Shown here piece after piece: positions 55,853 through 64,000 of a stretch of 64,000 bases of DNA. Numbering within the stretch: the first letter of the stretch is position 1; each line of letters begins with the position of its first letter. Both the position numbers and the translations under genes were made by a program. Source of the DNA: Rhodospirillales bacterium (GTDB taxonomy: Bacteria > Pseudomonadota > Alphaproteobacteria > Micavibrionales > Micavibrionaceae); the NCBI GenBank assembly GCA_020638365.1, contig JACKIQ010000001.1, positions 496,001 to 560,000 on the forward strand, in the 5' to 3' direction. The notes beneath the pieces are model-generated. The model saw only the letters and a program-made list of their open reading frames with translations. It was not told where the DNA came from and did no database searches.

Positions 55853-58800
55853 TTAGACTGTCGTGACCTGAACGCGCGTTCCATCGCCCCAGCTGAACTG
55901 TCCTCCGCCGTCGTTGCTCGCGCCGCTGATGAACAGGTCGAAGGTCGTGCTGACCGTCAGGTTCAGCGTTCCCCCGACTCCGACCAGCGCGTGGACGTCG
56001 GCCTGAGCCAGATCAAAGTCGTCTGCGTCATTGCTTAACGTATAGTCGGGTCCGTCGTAGTTGCCGTCTACAGTAGCGGACGAGAGATCCAACTGCTCAA
56101 TGCTGCTGAAGATCGAGGCGATGGTGTTGCCGCTGATCCCGTTGTCGGTCAGATTGTTTCCGGTAAAGCTGTCCGTGATGTTAACGCGATCCGTTCCGGT
56201 CCCGCCTGCTACGGTTCCCAGCAGGGGTATCGCGTCCGTGTTGAAATTGAAGATATCGTTGCCGGTTCCGCCGACAAAACTTTCGAAGCTCGTTACGCTG
56301 TCCGTGGTCACGGAGGCGCCGTTGGTCTTGTTGATCGTTCCGGTGATGGTCGCACCGAAGCCGTTGAGATTTGCGGTAATGTTATCCGTGACAAAGGAAT
56401 AATTGAGCGTATCGGTCCCTGTCCCTCCTAAGAAGGTATAGTTGTTGTGGGCGCTGGTGATCGTGTCGTCGAAATTGCTTCCTGTAATGGATTCAATCGA
56501 GGTCAGGGTATCCGATCCTCCGTCACCGTCTACTGAAACCGTACCTGCCGTCATTGAAGCCGTGATGCCCGAACCCGCCGCCGAGTAATCAGCGGTATCG
56601 AAGCCCGTTCCCCCATCAAGAGCATCGTTTCCTGCACCGCCAATCAGCGTATCGTCGCCGTTGCCGCCGAACAGGAAGTCGTTCCCGCCGCGTCCGTTCA
56701 GGGTGTCGTTTCCGTTATTCCCGGTCAGACGGTTGGCGTTGGCATCGCCGCGGATCGTGTCGTTGGCGGAACCGCCCGTGACGTTTTCGATGTTGGTGAG
56801 GGTGTCGTTGCCTATGGAGCTTCCGGTCGCGTTGACGCCGACTATACTCAAATCTACATTGATTGCCGTTCCTGAGGCGCTGTAGTTGGCCGTATCTCCG
56901 CCTGAGGCGGAACCGACTGCGTTATTCGTGCCGCCGTCGATGATGTCATCGCCCGTGCCGCCTACGATGGTGTCGTCGCCGCTTCCACCACTAATGGTAT
57001 CGTTATCCGCCCCGCCGTCGATACTGTCGTTGCCACTCCCCCCATCGAGAATATCAAATCCAGCTCCGCCAATGATTGTATCATTTCCGGCATCGCCGTT
57101 GATCGTGTCATCTCCATTTCGCCCGTTTAGGTTGTTATTTCCGGTCGTTCCTGTAATCGTGTCATTGAAAGCCGAGCCGTATATGTTTTCTACAGAGGTG
57201 ACTGTTTCAGTATTCCCGAAGCCGTCGTCTATAACCTGGGACGCACCGAGAAGAAGGTTCACGTTGATTGCTCCTGTCGCACTGTTGAAATCATAAATAT
57301 CTGTGCCGGAACCGCCGTTGAAGCTATCAATGCCGTCGCTGGCATTAAAAGTGTCCGACCCAGTTCCCCCGGTTACAAGACCGTCGGCTCCGGCGGAGCC
57401 CGTGATCGTGTTCGTGCCGTTGCCGAGCTGGTAGCGTTCGAAATTCGAGAAGGTATTCGTGTAGCCCCCAAAGACCGCCGTTGAAGCCGCAAGATTGAGC
57501 GTCGTGTTCGTGCTTCCTGTGAAGGCCAGAAGGTCGCCGAGCGTTTCCCCGCCGGAGCCTCCGTTAAGGGTATGCGTGCCGCTGCCGCCGTAGATCGTGT
57601 CGTCCCCGGCGTTACCGTTAATCACGTTATTGTTCGTTCCCGTGGTCATGGAATAGATCGTATCGGAGCCTGCCGATCCTTCGACGTTTTCGGCGTTAAT
57701 GTATGTGTTGAAACCGTCGGGGGAGAAATAGAACGCCAATGACTGAACCGTCAGACCGCCGACCAGAAGGGTCAGCGTATCGTTCGTTGCCGTGCTCCCG
57801 ATTATCGCGGTTATTCCTCCGGCCGTGTAGTTATCCGTCCCGCCCGCGCTCTTTACGATGGCGTTGGTGACGCCGTCCCACCGAACGTCAATGTTGCCGG
57901 AAGGCAGTTCAGCGTAAGTGATAATTGTTGTTCCCGCGTTTCCGATGAAGGTGTCGTTCCCCAGAGAGCCGTAGAACGTGTCGGTCGAAGCGCCGCCCGT
58001 AAAGACGTTGTTTCCGGCCGTTCCCCTGAAGGTGTTGACTCCGCTTCCGCCGATGGCGTTTTCAATTCCTACCAACGTGTCCGCGCTACCGGTGCCGTCC
58101 TGCGCGGCTACGCCGGTCGCCAGATTGACGTCCACAGTGCCGGATTCCGCGCTGTAATCCACGGTATCCCCTACGGCCGTGTTCGCGCCGCCGTCCAGCG
58201 TGTCCGCCCCGGCGCCGCCTCTGAGGATATCGTCCCCGGCTTCGCCGTACACCGTGTCGTCATTCGCGCCGCCGTCCAGAATATCGTCACCGTCTCCGCC
58301 GTAAAGCGTATCGTTCCCCGCGTCTCCGCTGATCGTGTCGTTTCCTTCACGCCCTTCGAGCACGTTGGCGCCGGTGCTGCCTGTTATCGTATCAGCCAGA
58401 GCCGTTCCGATGATGTTTTCGACAGAGGTTATTGTCTCGGTATTGCCGAAGCCGTCATTAATCACCTGATTGCTGCCCAGGGTCATATTGACGTTTATAC
58501 CGCCGGGCGCCGCGTAGAAATTATAGGTATCCGTGCCGCTGCCGCCGTTAAAGCCGTCTGCGCCGTCGCTGACGTAGAAGGTGTCATTCCCGTTGTTGCC
58601 GAGAACGGTTCCGTCGTTGCCGGCGGAGCCCGTGATGATGTCGTCACCCGAGCCGAGGCTGTAGGTTTCAAAGCCGGAGAAGGTGTTGGTGTATCCGCCG
58701 AAGCTGGCCGTGCTTGCCGCCAGATCGAGCGTTATGACCGAGCCGATCGTGTAATTTAGTGAATCCGTTCCCGTACCGCCGTTAAGCGTATGGTTGCCGT

Positions 58801-61800
58801 TTCCGCCAAAGACCGTATCGTTTCCGCCGTTCGCGTTAATCACGTTGTTGTTGATCCCCGTGGTCATGGCATAGATCGTATCCGTGCCGCTTGACCCTTC
58901 GACATTTTCGACGCCGATCAGGGTCGAAAGGCCGTCGGGAGAGAAATAGGCGCCCGAACTGACCACCGTCAGGCCCGATGCCAGAAGGGTCAGGGTATCC
59001 GTGCCCGTGCTGCCGTTGATCGTCTGCACGCCCGTGAACGTGTCGGTTCCGCCCGCGCTCTTGTTCACCGTGTTGGTGGCTGCGCCGGTCCAGCGCACAT
59101 CCACCGTGCCGGATGAGAGGGTCGAGTAATCCAGCGTATTGGTCCCGCCGTTTCCGGTGTAGGTGTCGTTCCCCAGAGAGCCGAAGAAATTGTCCGTGCT
59201 GGCGCCCCCGGTGATGACGTTATTGCCCGCATCCCCTGTAATTGTGTTCGTGCCGCTGCCGCCGCGCACGTTCTCCATATTCGTCACCGTATCCGTGCTG
59301 CCCGTCCCGTCCGCAGAAACCACGCCCGTGGCCAGATTCACATTCACCACGCCGGATTCCGCGCTGTAGTCCACCGTATCACCGACCGCCGTATTCGTGC
59401 CGCCGTCGATCACGTCCACGCCCGCGCCGCCTCTTATCGTATCGTCGCCCGCATCGCCGCTCAGGGTGTCGTCATCGGCCCCGCCGTCGATCGTGTCATC
59501 GCCGTTGCCGCCGCTGATCGTGTCGTCCCCGGCCCCGCCGCCCAGTATGTCGTTGCCGTCATTACCGTTAATGACGTTTGCCAGCGTGGTTCCCGAAACG
59601 GTGTCAACCCCGCTTGACCCTTCGACATTTTCGACGCCGATCAGGGTGGCAAGAGCATCGGGAGAGAAATAGGCGCCCGAGCTGACCACCGTCAGGCCCG
59701 ATGCCAGAAGGGTCAGGGTATCCGTGCCCGTGCTGCCGTTGATCGTCTGAACGCCCGTAAACGTGTCGGTTCCACCCGCGCTCTTGTTGATCGTGTTGGT
59801 GGCTGCGCCGGTCCAGCGCACATCCACCGTGCCGGATGAGAGGGTCGAGTAATCCAGCGTATTGGTCCCGCCGTTTCCGGTGTAGGTGTCGTTCCCCAGA
59901 GAGCCGAAGAAATTGTCCGTGCTGGCGCCCCCGGTGATGACGTTATTGCCCGCATCCCCTGTAATTGTGTTCGTGCCGCTGCCGCCGATGATGTTTTCAA
60001 TATTCGTTACTGTGTCGGAGTCGCCGAAACCATCCGCCGATACGACCCCGGTTGTCAGGTTGATATCGAGCACGCCACTGGCCGCACTATAGTCGACCGT
60101 ATCGCCTACCGCCGTGTTGGAGCCGCCGTCGATCACATCTATGCCCGCGCCGCCGATCAGCGTATCGTCGCCCGCATCGCCGTTGAGCGTGTCGTTGCCT
60201 GTTCCGCCGTCGATTGTGTCATCGCCGTTGCCTCCGCTGATGACGTCATTGCCGCCCATGCCGAGATAGATGTTTGCAGCGTTGTCTCCGGTGACCGTAT
60301 CCGCATCGTTTGTTCCGGTCAGGTATTCGATATTCATCAGACGGTCCTGTTCGGGGAGGCCGCCGAAGGTCAGGACAGAAAAGCCGTCAATATCCAGAAC
60401 GCTGAAATCCACGGTCAATCCGCCCGTGCCCGCGCGGCCGGAATAGTCAATCGTGTCTGTTCCCGCTCCGCCGTCAATATCGTTATCCAGCGTGTTGCCG
60501 ATTATCGTGTCGTTGCGACTGGTCGCTATCAGGTTCTCAAAGAGATCGCCCATCGTGTCGACATCGCCTGCGCCCGCGTTCACCGAACCGGCCGACAGAT
60601 CAATGGTGATGCCTGCTCCGGCGCCCGTGATATAGGCATAGCTCAGCGTATCCGCATCATTTCCGCCGGTGAGCGTGTCGTTACCGAGACCGCCCATAAT
60701 GAGATCATCGCCGTCGCCGCCGGACAACGCGTTGCCGAACACATCGTCATCGCCGATTATCGTGTCGTCCCCGGCGCCTCCCGTTATGTTTTCGATGTTT
60801 TTAATCTTATCAACTTCTCCGGACACTCCCACTGTGACATCGTAATAGCCGCTGCCATCAGGTGCAGCCCCCCCCGCGCCAAGATCAACGGAAATCGCCT
60901 CCGTACGCCCGGTGTACGTGACGGTGTCGCCCCCGGTTTCCCCTGTTTCTCCGCCGTCTATAACATCATCATCTCCGCTGTCACCGCTGTCGGCCATGAT
61001 CGTGTCATCGCCGCCATTGGTTTCGATGATATCGATGCCCATGCCTCCAAAGATTGTGTCATCTCCGTTCCCTGTAAATATCCGGGTGTCGTTCGGACGA
61101 CTTTCAAGGTACCAGTCGAATGTTCCTGCTTCACCGGCATAGTTGTCTGTGAATTTGGCCGTTTGTGTCAGGAGACGTGTCTGAATCGGACTGTCCGGGA
61201 CGGGCGAGCCGCTCAGAAAATCGAATTCCGCAGTGGACTCCATAACAATATCGAACGTATCGCCGATAAAGCTCGACTGGTCGTACACAAACATAATGTT
61301 GATATCGCCACGGCCATCAGGCTGGATATCCGCCATAGGGATCGTATAGGTTCCGGTCATCGGGTCGAAGGCCGCTGCAATCTGGCTGAAGGTCACTCCA
61401 TCGTGCAGGACACTGTAAACCGTAAAATCGGCGGGCGTAACCGTGCCCACAATGTTCTGTATCGTGACCTTGACCTCGGTGACATCGAAATCGTCAGGCA
61501 GGTTCGGCGAAAGCTGGATAATTCTCGCGCCGTGCTGCGCATCAAAGAAATCCGGGTTATCCGCATATATCGTCAGTCCGGAATTATCGCCTGAGTAATC
61601 AAGGGTTTCCTGCGCATAGAATTGCGGGTTGGCCCCCGGATCGAAGGCTGAAAGCTCAGAGCCGCCGCCGCCGTAGACATCCGCGCCTACCGCAGGTTCT
61701 ACTGAAGCAGGCTGCAACATACGGAGATCGAAGTCGAAGCGGGTACGCGCCGAGTCGTCCGGTCCTTCAGGTTCAGGAGGCTGCTGCTGGCTGGAACTTT

Positions 61801-62368
61801 TATCCAGGGAGGTTTTCAGGGGGATCAGGAAGAGCGGTCCAAAACCGTCCTTGTTGAGCGTCGTGTTCAATTCCAGAAGGTCGTCGATTTCCTGCAGGTC
61901 CTTCTGAGTCTTCTCAGGATCCGAAAAATCCCTCTGAGGAGGCTGAAGCTGGACAGCCATGAAGTTTACAAAAGCCAGGTCCTCGTCGATCAGATACTCG
62001 TTGTCCTTGTTGTCTTCGCCCGGCAAGCCGTTTTCAGAGTCGATATCAAGGCTGGTGAAGCTTACGTAATCCTCAGCCGTGATGTTGTGAACGCTTCCGA
62101 CTTTGCTGAGAAGCTCCTTCGGGGTCAGATATTCCCCGTTCACCTTCATCAGAGGTGCGTCTTCGGGCGAAAAAAGGATCAGCCCAAGGCCCGGGAATAT
62201 GATCCTTGCCCCGTTCTGACCGTCTGTAATCACGATGTCGGGGCCCAGAATATCAACAAAAACCTCTTCCAGAACCATCTGGTGAAAATCAATGGTATCG
62301 CCCGGACGGACGTGAAGGGTTTTATTCTCTTTTGGAGCCGGCAAAGTGGCGTCAATAATGTTAACCAT
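55853..62368 (-). CDS. Giant RTX (hemolysin-type calcium-binding) secreted protein
   Basis: At 2171 residues this is the substrate of the adjoining exporter. Residues 1 to about 200 are a non-repetitive start with VRPGDTIDFHQMVLEE, ITDGQNGARIIFPGLGLI and an acidic, Gln/Pro-rich linker. About 200-420 form a beta-rich domain (TLDYSGDNSGLTIYA, VKVTIQNIVGTVTPADFTVYSVL). From about 425 to 2000 come dozens of nonapeptides of the GGxGxDxUx type (such as GGNGDDTIDGG), grouped in blocks separated by VDYSAESGVV- and NIENI-type linkers. The last about 170 residues (NLTVSTTFDLFISG onward) resemble a type I secretion signal. It has no lipase or protease motif that I can see, so it may be an adhesin, S-layer-like or surface protein. 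Ends in VTTV. Confidence 0.9.
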   Translation of the reverse strand: MVNIIDATLPAPKENKTLHVRPGDTIDFHQMVLEEVFVDILGPDIVITDGQNGARIIFPGLGLILFSPEDAPLMKVNGEYLTPKELLSKVGSVHNITAEDYVSFTSLDIDSENGLPGEDNKDNEYLIDEDLAFVNFMAVQLQPPQRDFSDPEKTQKDLQEIDDLLELNTTLNKDGFGPLFLIPLKTSLDKSSSQQQPPEPEGPDDSARTRFDFDLRMLQPASVEPAVGADVYGGGGSELSAFDPGANPQFYAQETLDYSGDNSGLTIYADNPDFFDAQHGARIIQLSPNLPDDFDVTEVKVTIQNIVGTVTPADFTVYSVLHDGVTFSQIAAAFDPMTGTYTIPMADIQPDGRGDINIMFVYDQSSFIGDTFDIVMESTAEFDFLSGSPVPDSPIQTRLLTQTAKFTDNYAGEAGTFDWYLESRPNDTRIFTGNGDDTIFGGMGIDIIETNGGDDTIMADSGDSGDDDVIDGGETGETGGDTVTYTGRTEAISVDLGAGGAAPDGSGYYDVTVGVSGEVDKIKNIENITGGAGDDTIIGDDDVFGNALSGGDGDDLIMGGLGNDTLTGGNDADTLSYAYITGAGAGITIDLSAGSVNAGAGDVDTMGDLFENLIATSRNDTIIGNTLDNDIDGGAGTDTIDYSGRAGTGGLTVDFSVLDIDGFSVLTFGGLPEQDRLMNIEYLTGTNDADTVTGDNAANIYLGMGGNDVISGGNGDDTIDGGTGNDTLNGDAGDDTLIGGAGIDVIDGGSNTAVGDTVDYSAASGVLDINLTTGVVSADGFGDSDTVTNIENIIGGSGTNTITGDAGNNVITGGASTDNFFGSLGNDTYTGNGGTNTLDYSTLSSGTVDVRWTGAATNTINKSAGGTDTFTGVQTINGSTGTDTLTLLASGLTVVSSGAYFSPDALATLIGVENVEGSSGVDTVSGTTLANVINGNDGNDILGGGAGDDTISGGNGDDTIDGGADDDTLSGDAGDDTIRGGAGVDVIDGGTNTAVGDTVDYSAESGVVNVNLATGVVSADGTGSTDTVTNMENVRGGSGTNTITGDAGNNVITGGASTDNFFGSLGNDTYTGNGGTNTLDYSTLSSGTVDVRWTGAATNTVNKSAGGTDTFTGVQTINGSTGTDTLTLLASGLTVVSSGAYFSPDGLSTLIGVENVEGSSGTDTIYAMTTGINNNVINANGGNDTVFGGNGNHTLNGGTGTDSLNYTIGSVITLDLAASTASFGGYTNTFSGFETYSLGSGDDIITGSAGNDGTVLGNNGNDTFYVSDGADGFNGGSGTDTYNFYAAPGGINVNMTLGSNQVINDGFGNTETITSVENIIGTALADTITGSTGANVLEGREGNDTISGDAGNDTLYGGDGDDILDGGANDDTVYGEAGDDILRGGAGADTLDGGANTAVGDTVDYSAESGTVDVNLATGVAAQDGTGSADTLVGIENAIGGSGVNTFRGTAGNNVFTGGASTDTFYGSLGNDTFIGNAGTTIITYAELPSGNIDVRWDGVTNAIVKSAGGTDNYTAGGITAIIGSTATNDTLTLLVGGLTVQSLAFYFSPDGFNTYINAENVEGSAGSDTIYSMTTGTNNNVINGNAGDDTIYGGSGTHTLNGGSGGETLGDLLAFTGSTNTTLNLAASTAVFGGYTNTFSNFERYQLGNGTNTITGSAGADGLVTGGTGSDTFNASDGIDSFNGGSGTDIYDFNSATGAINVNLLLGASQVIDDGFGNTETVTSVENIYGSAFNDTITGTTGNNNLNGRNGDDTINGDAGNDTIIGGAGFDILDGGSGNDSIDGGADNDTISGGSGDDTIVGGTGDDIIDGGTNNAVGSASGGDTANYSASGTAINVDLSIVGVNATGSSIGNDTLTNIENVTGGSANDTIRGDANANRLTGNNGNDTLNGRGGNDFLFGGNGDDTLIGGAGNDALDGGTGFDTADYSAAGSGITASMTAGTVSVDGDGGSDTLTSIESITGSNFDDTITSAHNNYTFLGGTGTDTLNYSFVTDNITANLNGFGATITGTINKTNGASVTTDSVTSFESFVGGTGNDIFNFNTDAIPLLGTVAGGTGTDRVNITDSFTGNNLTDNGISGNTIASIFSSIEQLDLSSATVDGNYDGPDYTLSNDADDFDLAQADVHALVGVGGTLNLTVSTTFDLFISGASNDGGGQFSWGDGTRVQVTTV
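58890..59264. repeat. Near-identical internal repeat of the RTX gene, copy 1
   Basis: About 96% identical over 375 bases to a copy 723 bases away; roughly the last 195 bases look identical. Encodes residues about 1035-1160 (VITGGASTDNFFGS to the LTVVSSGAYFSP block). The 723-base offset is exactly 241 codons. Confidence 0.85.
59613..59987. repeat. Near-identical internal repeat of the RTX gene, copy 2
   Basis: Second copy, in the same orientation with no indels. Encodes residues about 794-919. The differences cluster near one end and at a few third positions. More distant versions of the same module occur around 57700-58000. Confidence 0.85.
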
Positions 62369-62376
62369 CGGTTAAC
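62360..62376. promoter_or_regulatory. 17-bp palindrome over the RTX start codon
   Basis: GTTAACC-ATC-GGTTAAC is a perfect 7-bp inverted repeat whose centre is the start codon of the RTX gene. In mRNA it could sequester the start; in DNA it could bind a dimeric repressor. Confidence 0.45.
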
Positions 62377-62499
62377 CCCGAAGTTTTTAGAACGTTCCAG
62401 TTAACAATTTTAACCCCAGAAGCTAAATTTTATCTTAATTTTTAGCCTTTTAGAGAGGGTTTACACCCAAGATTTCTGGGGAAAAAGCGCCAAGAGTCT

Positions 62500-62528
62500 T
62501 TGTTTTTAAGCTAATGGGTGTCTATCCT
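62500..62528 (+). promoter_or_regulatory. Weak candidate promoter of the MotA/ExbB-like gene
   Basis: TTGTTT and TATCCT are 17 bases apart, partial matches only. The 241-base divergent region otherwise shows AT-rich stretches and no strong minus promoter for the RTX gene. Confidence 0.3.
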
Positions 62529-62609
62529 TAGTCAGGGGCAGGTTCCCTCCTTCTTTTTTTGTTGTCTTAACCCTTTCCATCGCCCGTTTTTTCCTGTGAT
62601 GCCGTTTTC

Positions 62610-64000
62610 ATGAAACAAGACGATTCCCTTACGATTTCGACCAAAATGAACATTCGGTTCCTGGATTTGATTACTCCGCCGATGATTTTGTGTGTTTTGG
62701 GGTATTTTATGCTGGGCTATCTGCTGAGGGAACGGTTGTCGACGGGGTTTTTCACAGCGCCCGAACTGAACACAACGATTTTCCTTGTTGTATTCAGCGC
62801 CATTTTCAAGGCATTTTCTAATAATTACAGGCTTTACAAGACCTTGCGTTTCCTGCGGTTCATAGAAAAGATCGAGGACAAGGGCGATGCCCGTGTCGAA
62901 GACGTTAAGGTTCTCGGCCGCAAGCTGATAGGCGACGGGGCCATGCTCAACATGCAGAACATGTTTGTAGCCCTTGAGAATCTGTCCGTATACGGCCATC
63001 TCAATTTTACCGATAATGACGCTCGGCTTATTAAATCCAAGTTTGGCGGGCGGATGCGGCACGACCGTAACGTCGTCAGTTATCTTGCGGGTATTCTCGT
63101 CATGCTGGGTCTGATCGGGACGTTCTGGGGTCTGCTGGGTGCGATCGATTCCGTTGGTAAGGCTATGGCTGATGTCTCCAATTCGCTCAGCGCATCCTCC
63201 GATGACGGTGCAGGCGATCTTGGTTCGTTCATTGGGAGCATCAGCGCCCCCCTGCAAGGGATGGGCGTCGCTTTTAGTTCCTCTCTATTTGGTCTTTCCG
63301 GCTCGCTTTTTCTTGGATTTTTGAACTTTTTTGCCGGACACGCGCAGAACAACTTCGTCGAAGAGGTCAGCCGATGGATTGATGTGCGGATTCCCAAACT
63401 GAATCCCGCGCTCAAGGAAAAAACCATGGGGCAGACCGTTCCCAAGTCTGACGATCTCAAATCCTGGCTGGCCGGGTTCGTATATCTTTCCAGTAAAACC
63501 AACCAGAAGATGGGGCAAATCATGCTGGCCCTGTCGAAATCTACGGAGGCCATGCTCAAGAGCGCGTACCAGACTGAAAAAATATATGATTATCAAAAAG
63601 ATATTTTCATGTCGACGGAGCGGATGAGCACGCGAATGGGCGTGGTCAAGGATTCCATGCAATACTTGACCAAAAGCATTGAACCGTCGATGCGGATCAA
63701 TTCCGCAATCCGGGACACGCTTGTCGAAATCAATGCCCATCTGGCTAACGCGCGTTCTTCGGATAATGAACTCGCGCTTCAACAGATCGACCGGCTGAGC
63801 AAGCTGACCAACCAGATGCAGGAAGTCAATTCGACCTTTCAGGTTCTCAGCCAGGTGCAGTCCAGCCTTGTCGTTGAAATCGAAAAACTGCGTGAAAAAA
63901 GCCAGAAGGAAGACAATATTACAGAGTTTTCCAATCTTGTCTGGCAGCTTAATTCCATTCTTGAAGAAATCAGGCAGAGCAACGTTTCAGCCTATATGGG
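62610..64000 (+). CDS. MotA/TolQ/ExbB-like proton-channel protein with long helical tail (cut at right edge)
   Basis: The open frame runs off the window (463 codons seen). Four membrane segments are visible at about residues 23-39, 55-68, 158-180 and 217-242, with a large cytoplasmic loop of about 90 residues between the second and third, as in MotA. The third helix has GLIGTFWGLLGAI and the fourth GMGVAFSSSLFGLSGSLFLGFL, the signatures of ion-driven stator units. From about 270 on the sequence is an amphipathic, heptad-like helix (MSTERMSTRMGVVKDSM, then QQIDRLSKLTNQMQEVNSTF), much longer than in TolQ or ExbB and reminiscent of ZorA of Zorya defence or of motor proteins beside giant adhesins. 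It faces the RTX gene head to head. The ATG has little ribosome site; an in-frame stop just upstream fixes it. The partner (MotB/OmpA-like) would be beyond the edge. Confidence 0.85.
   Translation, partial: MKQDDSLTISTKMNIRFLDLITPPMILCVLGYFMLGYLLRERLSTGFFTAPELNTTIFLVVFSAIFKAFSNNYRLYKTLRFLRFIEKIEDKGDARVEDVKVLGRKLIGDGAMLNMQNMFVALENLSVYGHLNFTDNDARLIKSKFGGRMRHDRNVVSYLAGILVMLGLIGTFWGLLGAIDSVGKAMADVSNSLSASSDDGAGDLGSFIGSISAPLQGMGVAFSSSLFGLSGSLFLGFLNFFAGHAQNNFVEEVSRWIDVRIPKLNPALKEKTMGQTVPKSDDLKSWLAGFVYLSSKTNQKMGQIMLALSKSTEAMLKSAYQTEKIYDYQKDIFMSTERMSTRMGVVKDSMQYLTKSIEPSMRINSAIRDTLVEINAHLANARSSDNELALQQIDRLSKLTNQMQEVNSTFQVLSQVQSSLVVEIEKLREKSQKEDNITEFSNLVWQLNSILEEIRQSNVSAYM

Noticed and set aside
58000..60300. 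Possible CRISPR-like or satellite repeats
   Set aside because: The periodic pattern is the coding sequence of RTX nonapeptides in one frame, without identical spaced repeats and unique spacers.
62369..62400. LexA-type box in the RTX upstream region (GAACGTTC)
   Set aside because: The palindrome AGAACGTTCC lacks the spacing of the alphaproteobacterial SOS box, so it is not called.

Overview
The window is a stretch of alphaproteobacterial chromosome of moderate GC content. It carries almost the whole translation and transcription core cluster on the minus strand: secE-nusG, rplK-rplA, rplJ-rplL, rpoB-rpoC, the str genes (rpsL, rpsG, fusA, tuf), the S10 and spc genes (rpsJ to rplO), then secY, adk, rpsM, rpsK, rpoA and rplQ. 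The protein sequences look alphaproteobacterial. A Micavibrio-like or other deep alphaproteobacterial lineage is a guess from the single-chain glycyl-tRNA synthetase, the split glycine dehydrogenase and the large RTX locus; nothing in the window proves it.

Layout. 1-3.3 kb: a truncated acyltransferase, a single-chain glycyl-tRNA synthetase, and two small unknown genes in an AT-rich pocket. 3.3-7.6 kb: a DegP/HtrA protease, panB-panC (overlapping by one base) and a second acyltransferase. 7.7-46.6 kb: the core cluster. 46.9-52.1 kb: a single-domain response regulator and a glycine cleavage operon (gcvT-gcvH-gcvPA-small membrane protein-gcvPB). 52.2-64 kb: a type I secretion operon (a 2171-residue RTX protein, ABC exporter and HlyD adaptor), divergent from a MotA/TolQ/ExbB-like motor protein that runs off the right edge.

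The core cluster keeps the ancestral gene order but is interrupted at least six times by genes that do not normally sit there. These are a DUF4926 protein and an esterase between nusG and rplK; a SIMPL-domain protein between rpoB and rpoC; a GT-C-like membrane protein between rpoC and rpsL; an unrecognised 87-residue protein between rpsJ and rplC; two secreted HExxH paralogues between rplO and secY; and an isoaspartyl-peptidase-like enzyme between adk and rpsM. Several are co-oriented and tightly spaced, so they are probably co-transcribed with ribosome or RNA polymerase genes. Many ribosomal proteins (L30, L15, S17, L29, L3, L17, L1) also carry extra low-complexity tails, and S7 has an internal insertion.

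Regulation is partly readable: near-consensus minus-strand promoters before rpsL, rplK, rplJ and rpsM; an attenuator-type terminator in the rplJ leader; a terminator after rplL and a second attenuator-like hairpin in the rpoB leader; and a terminator after rplO that overlaps the promoter of the HExxH pair. The most promising candidate for an undescribed system is the right-hand end, where a giant Ca-binding RTX protein with its own exporter sits head to head with a proton-channel-like protein carrying a long coiled-coil-like tail. Second comes the set of unknown genes embedded in the core cluster.
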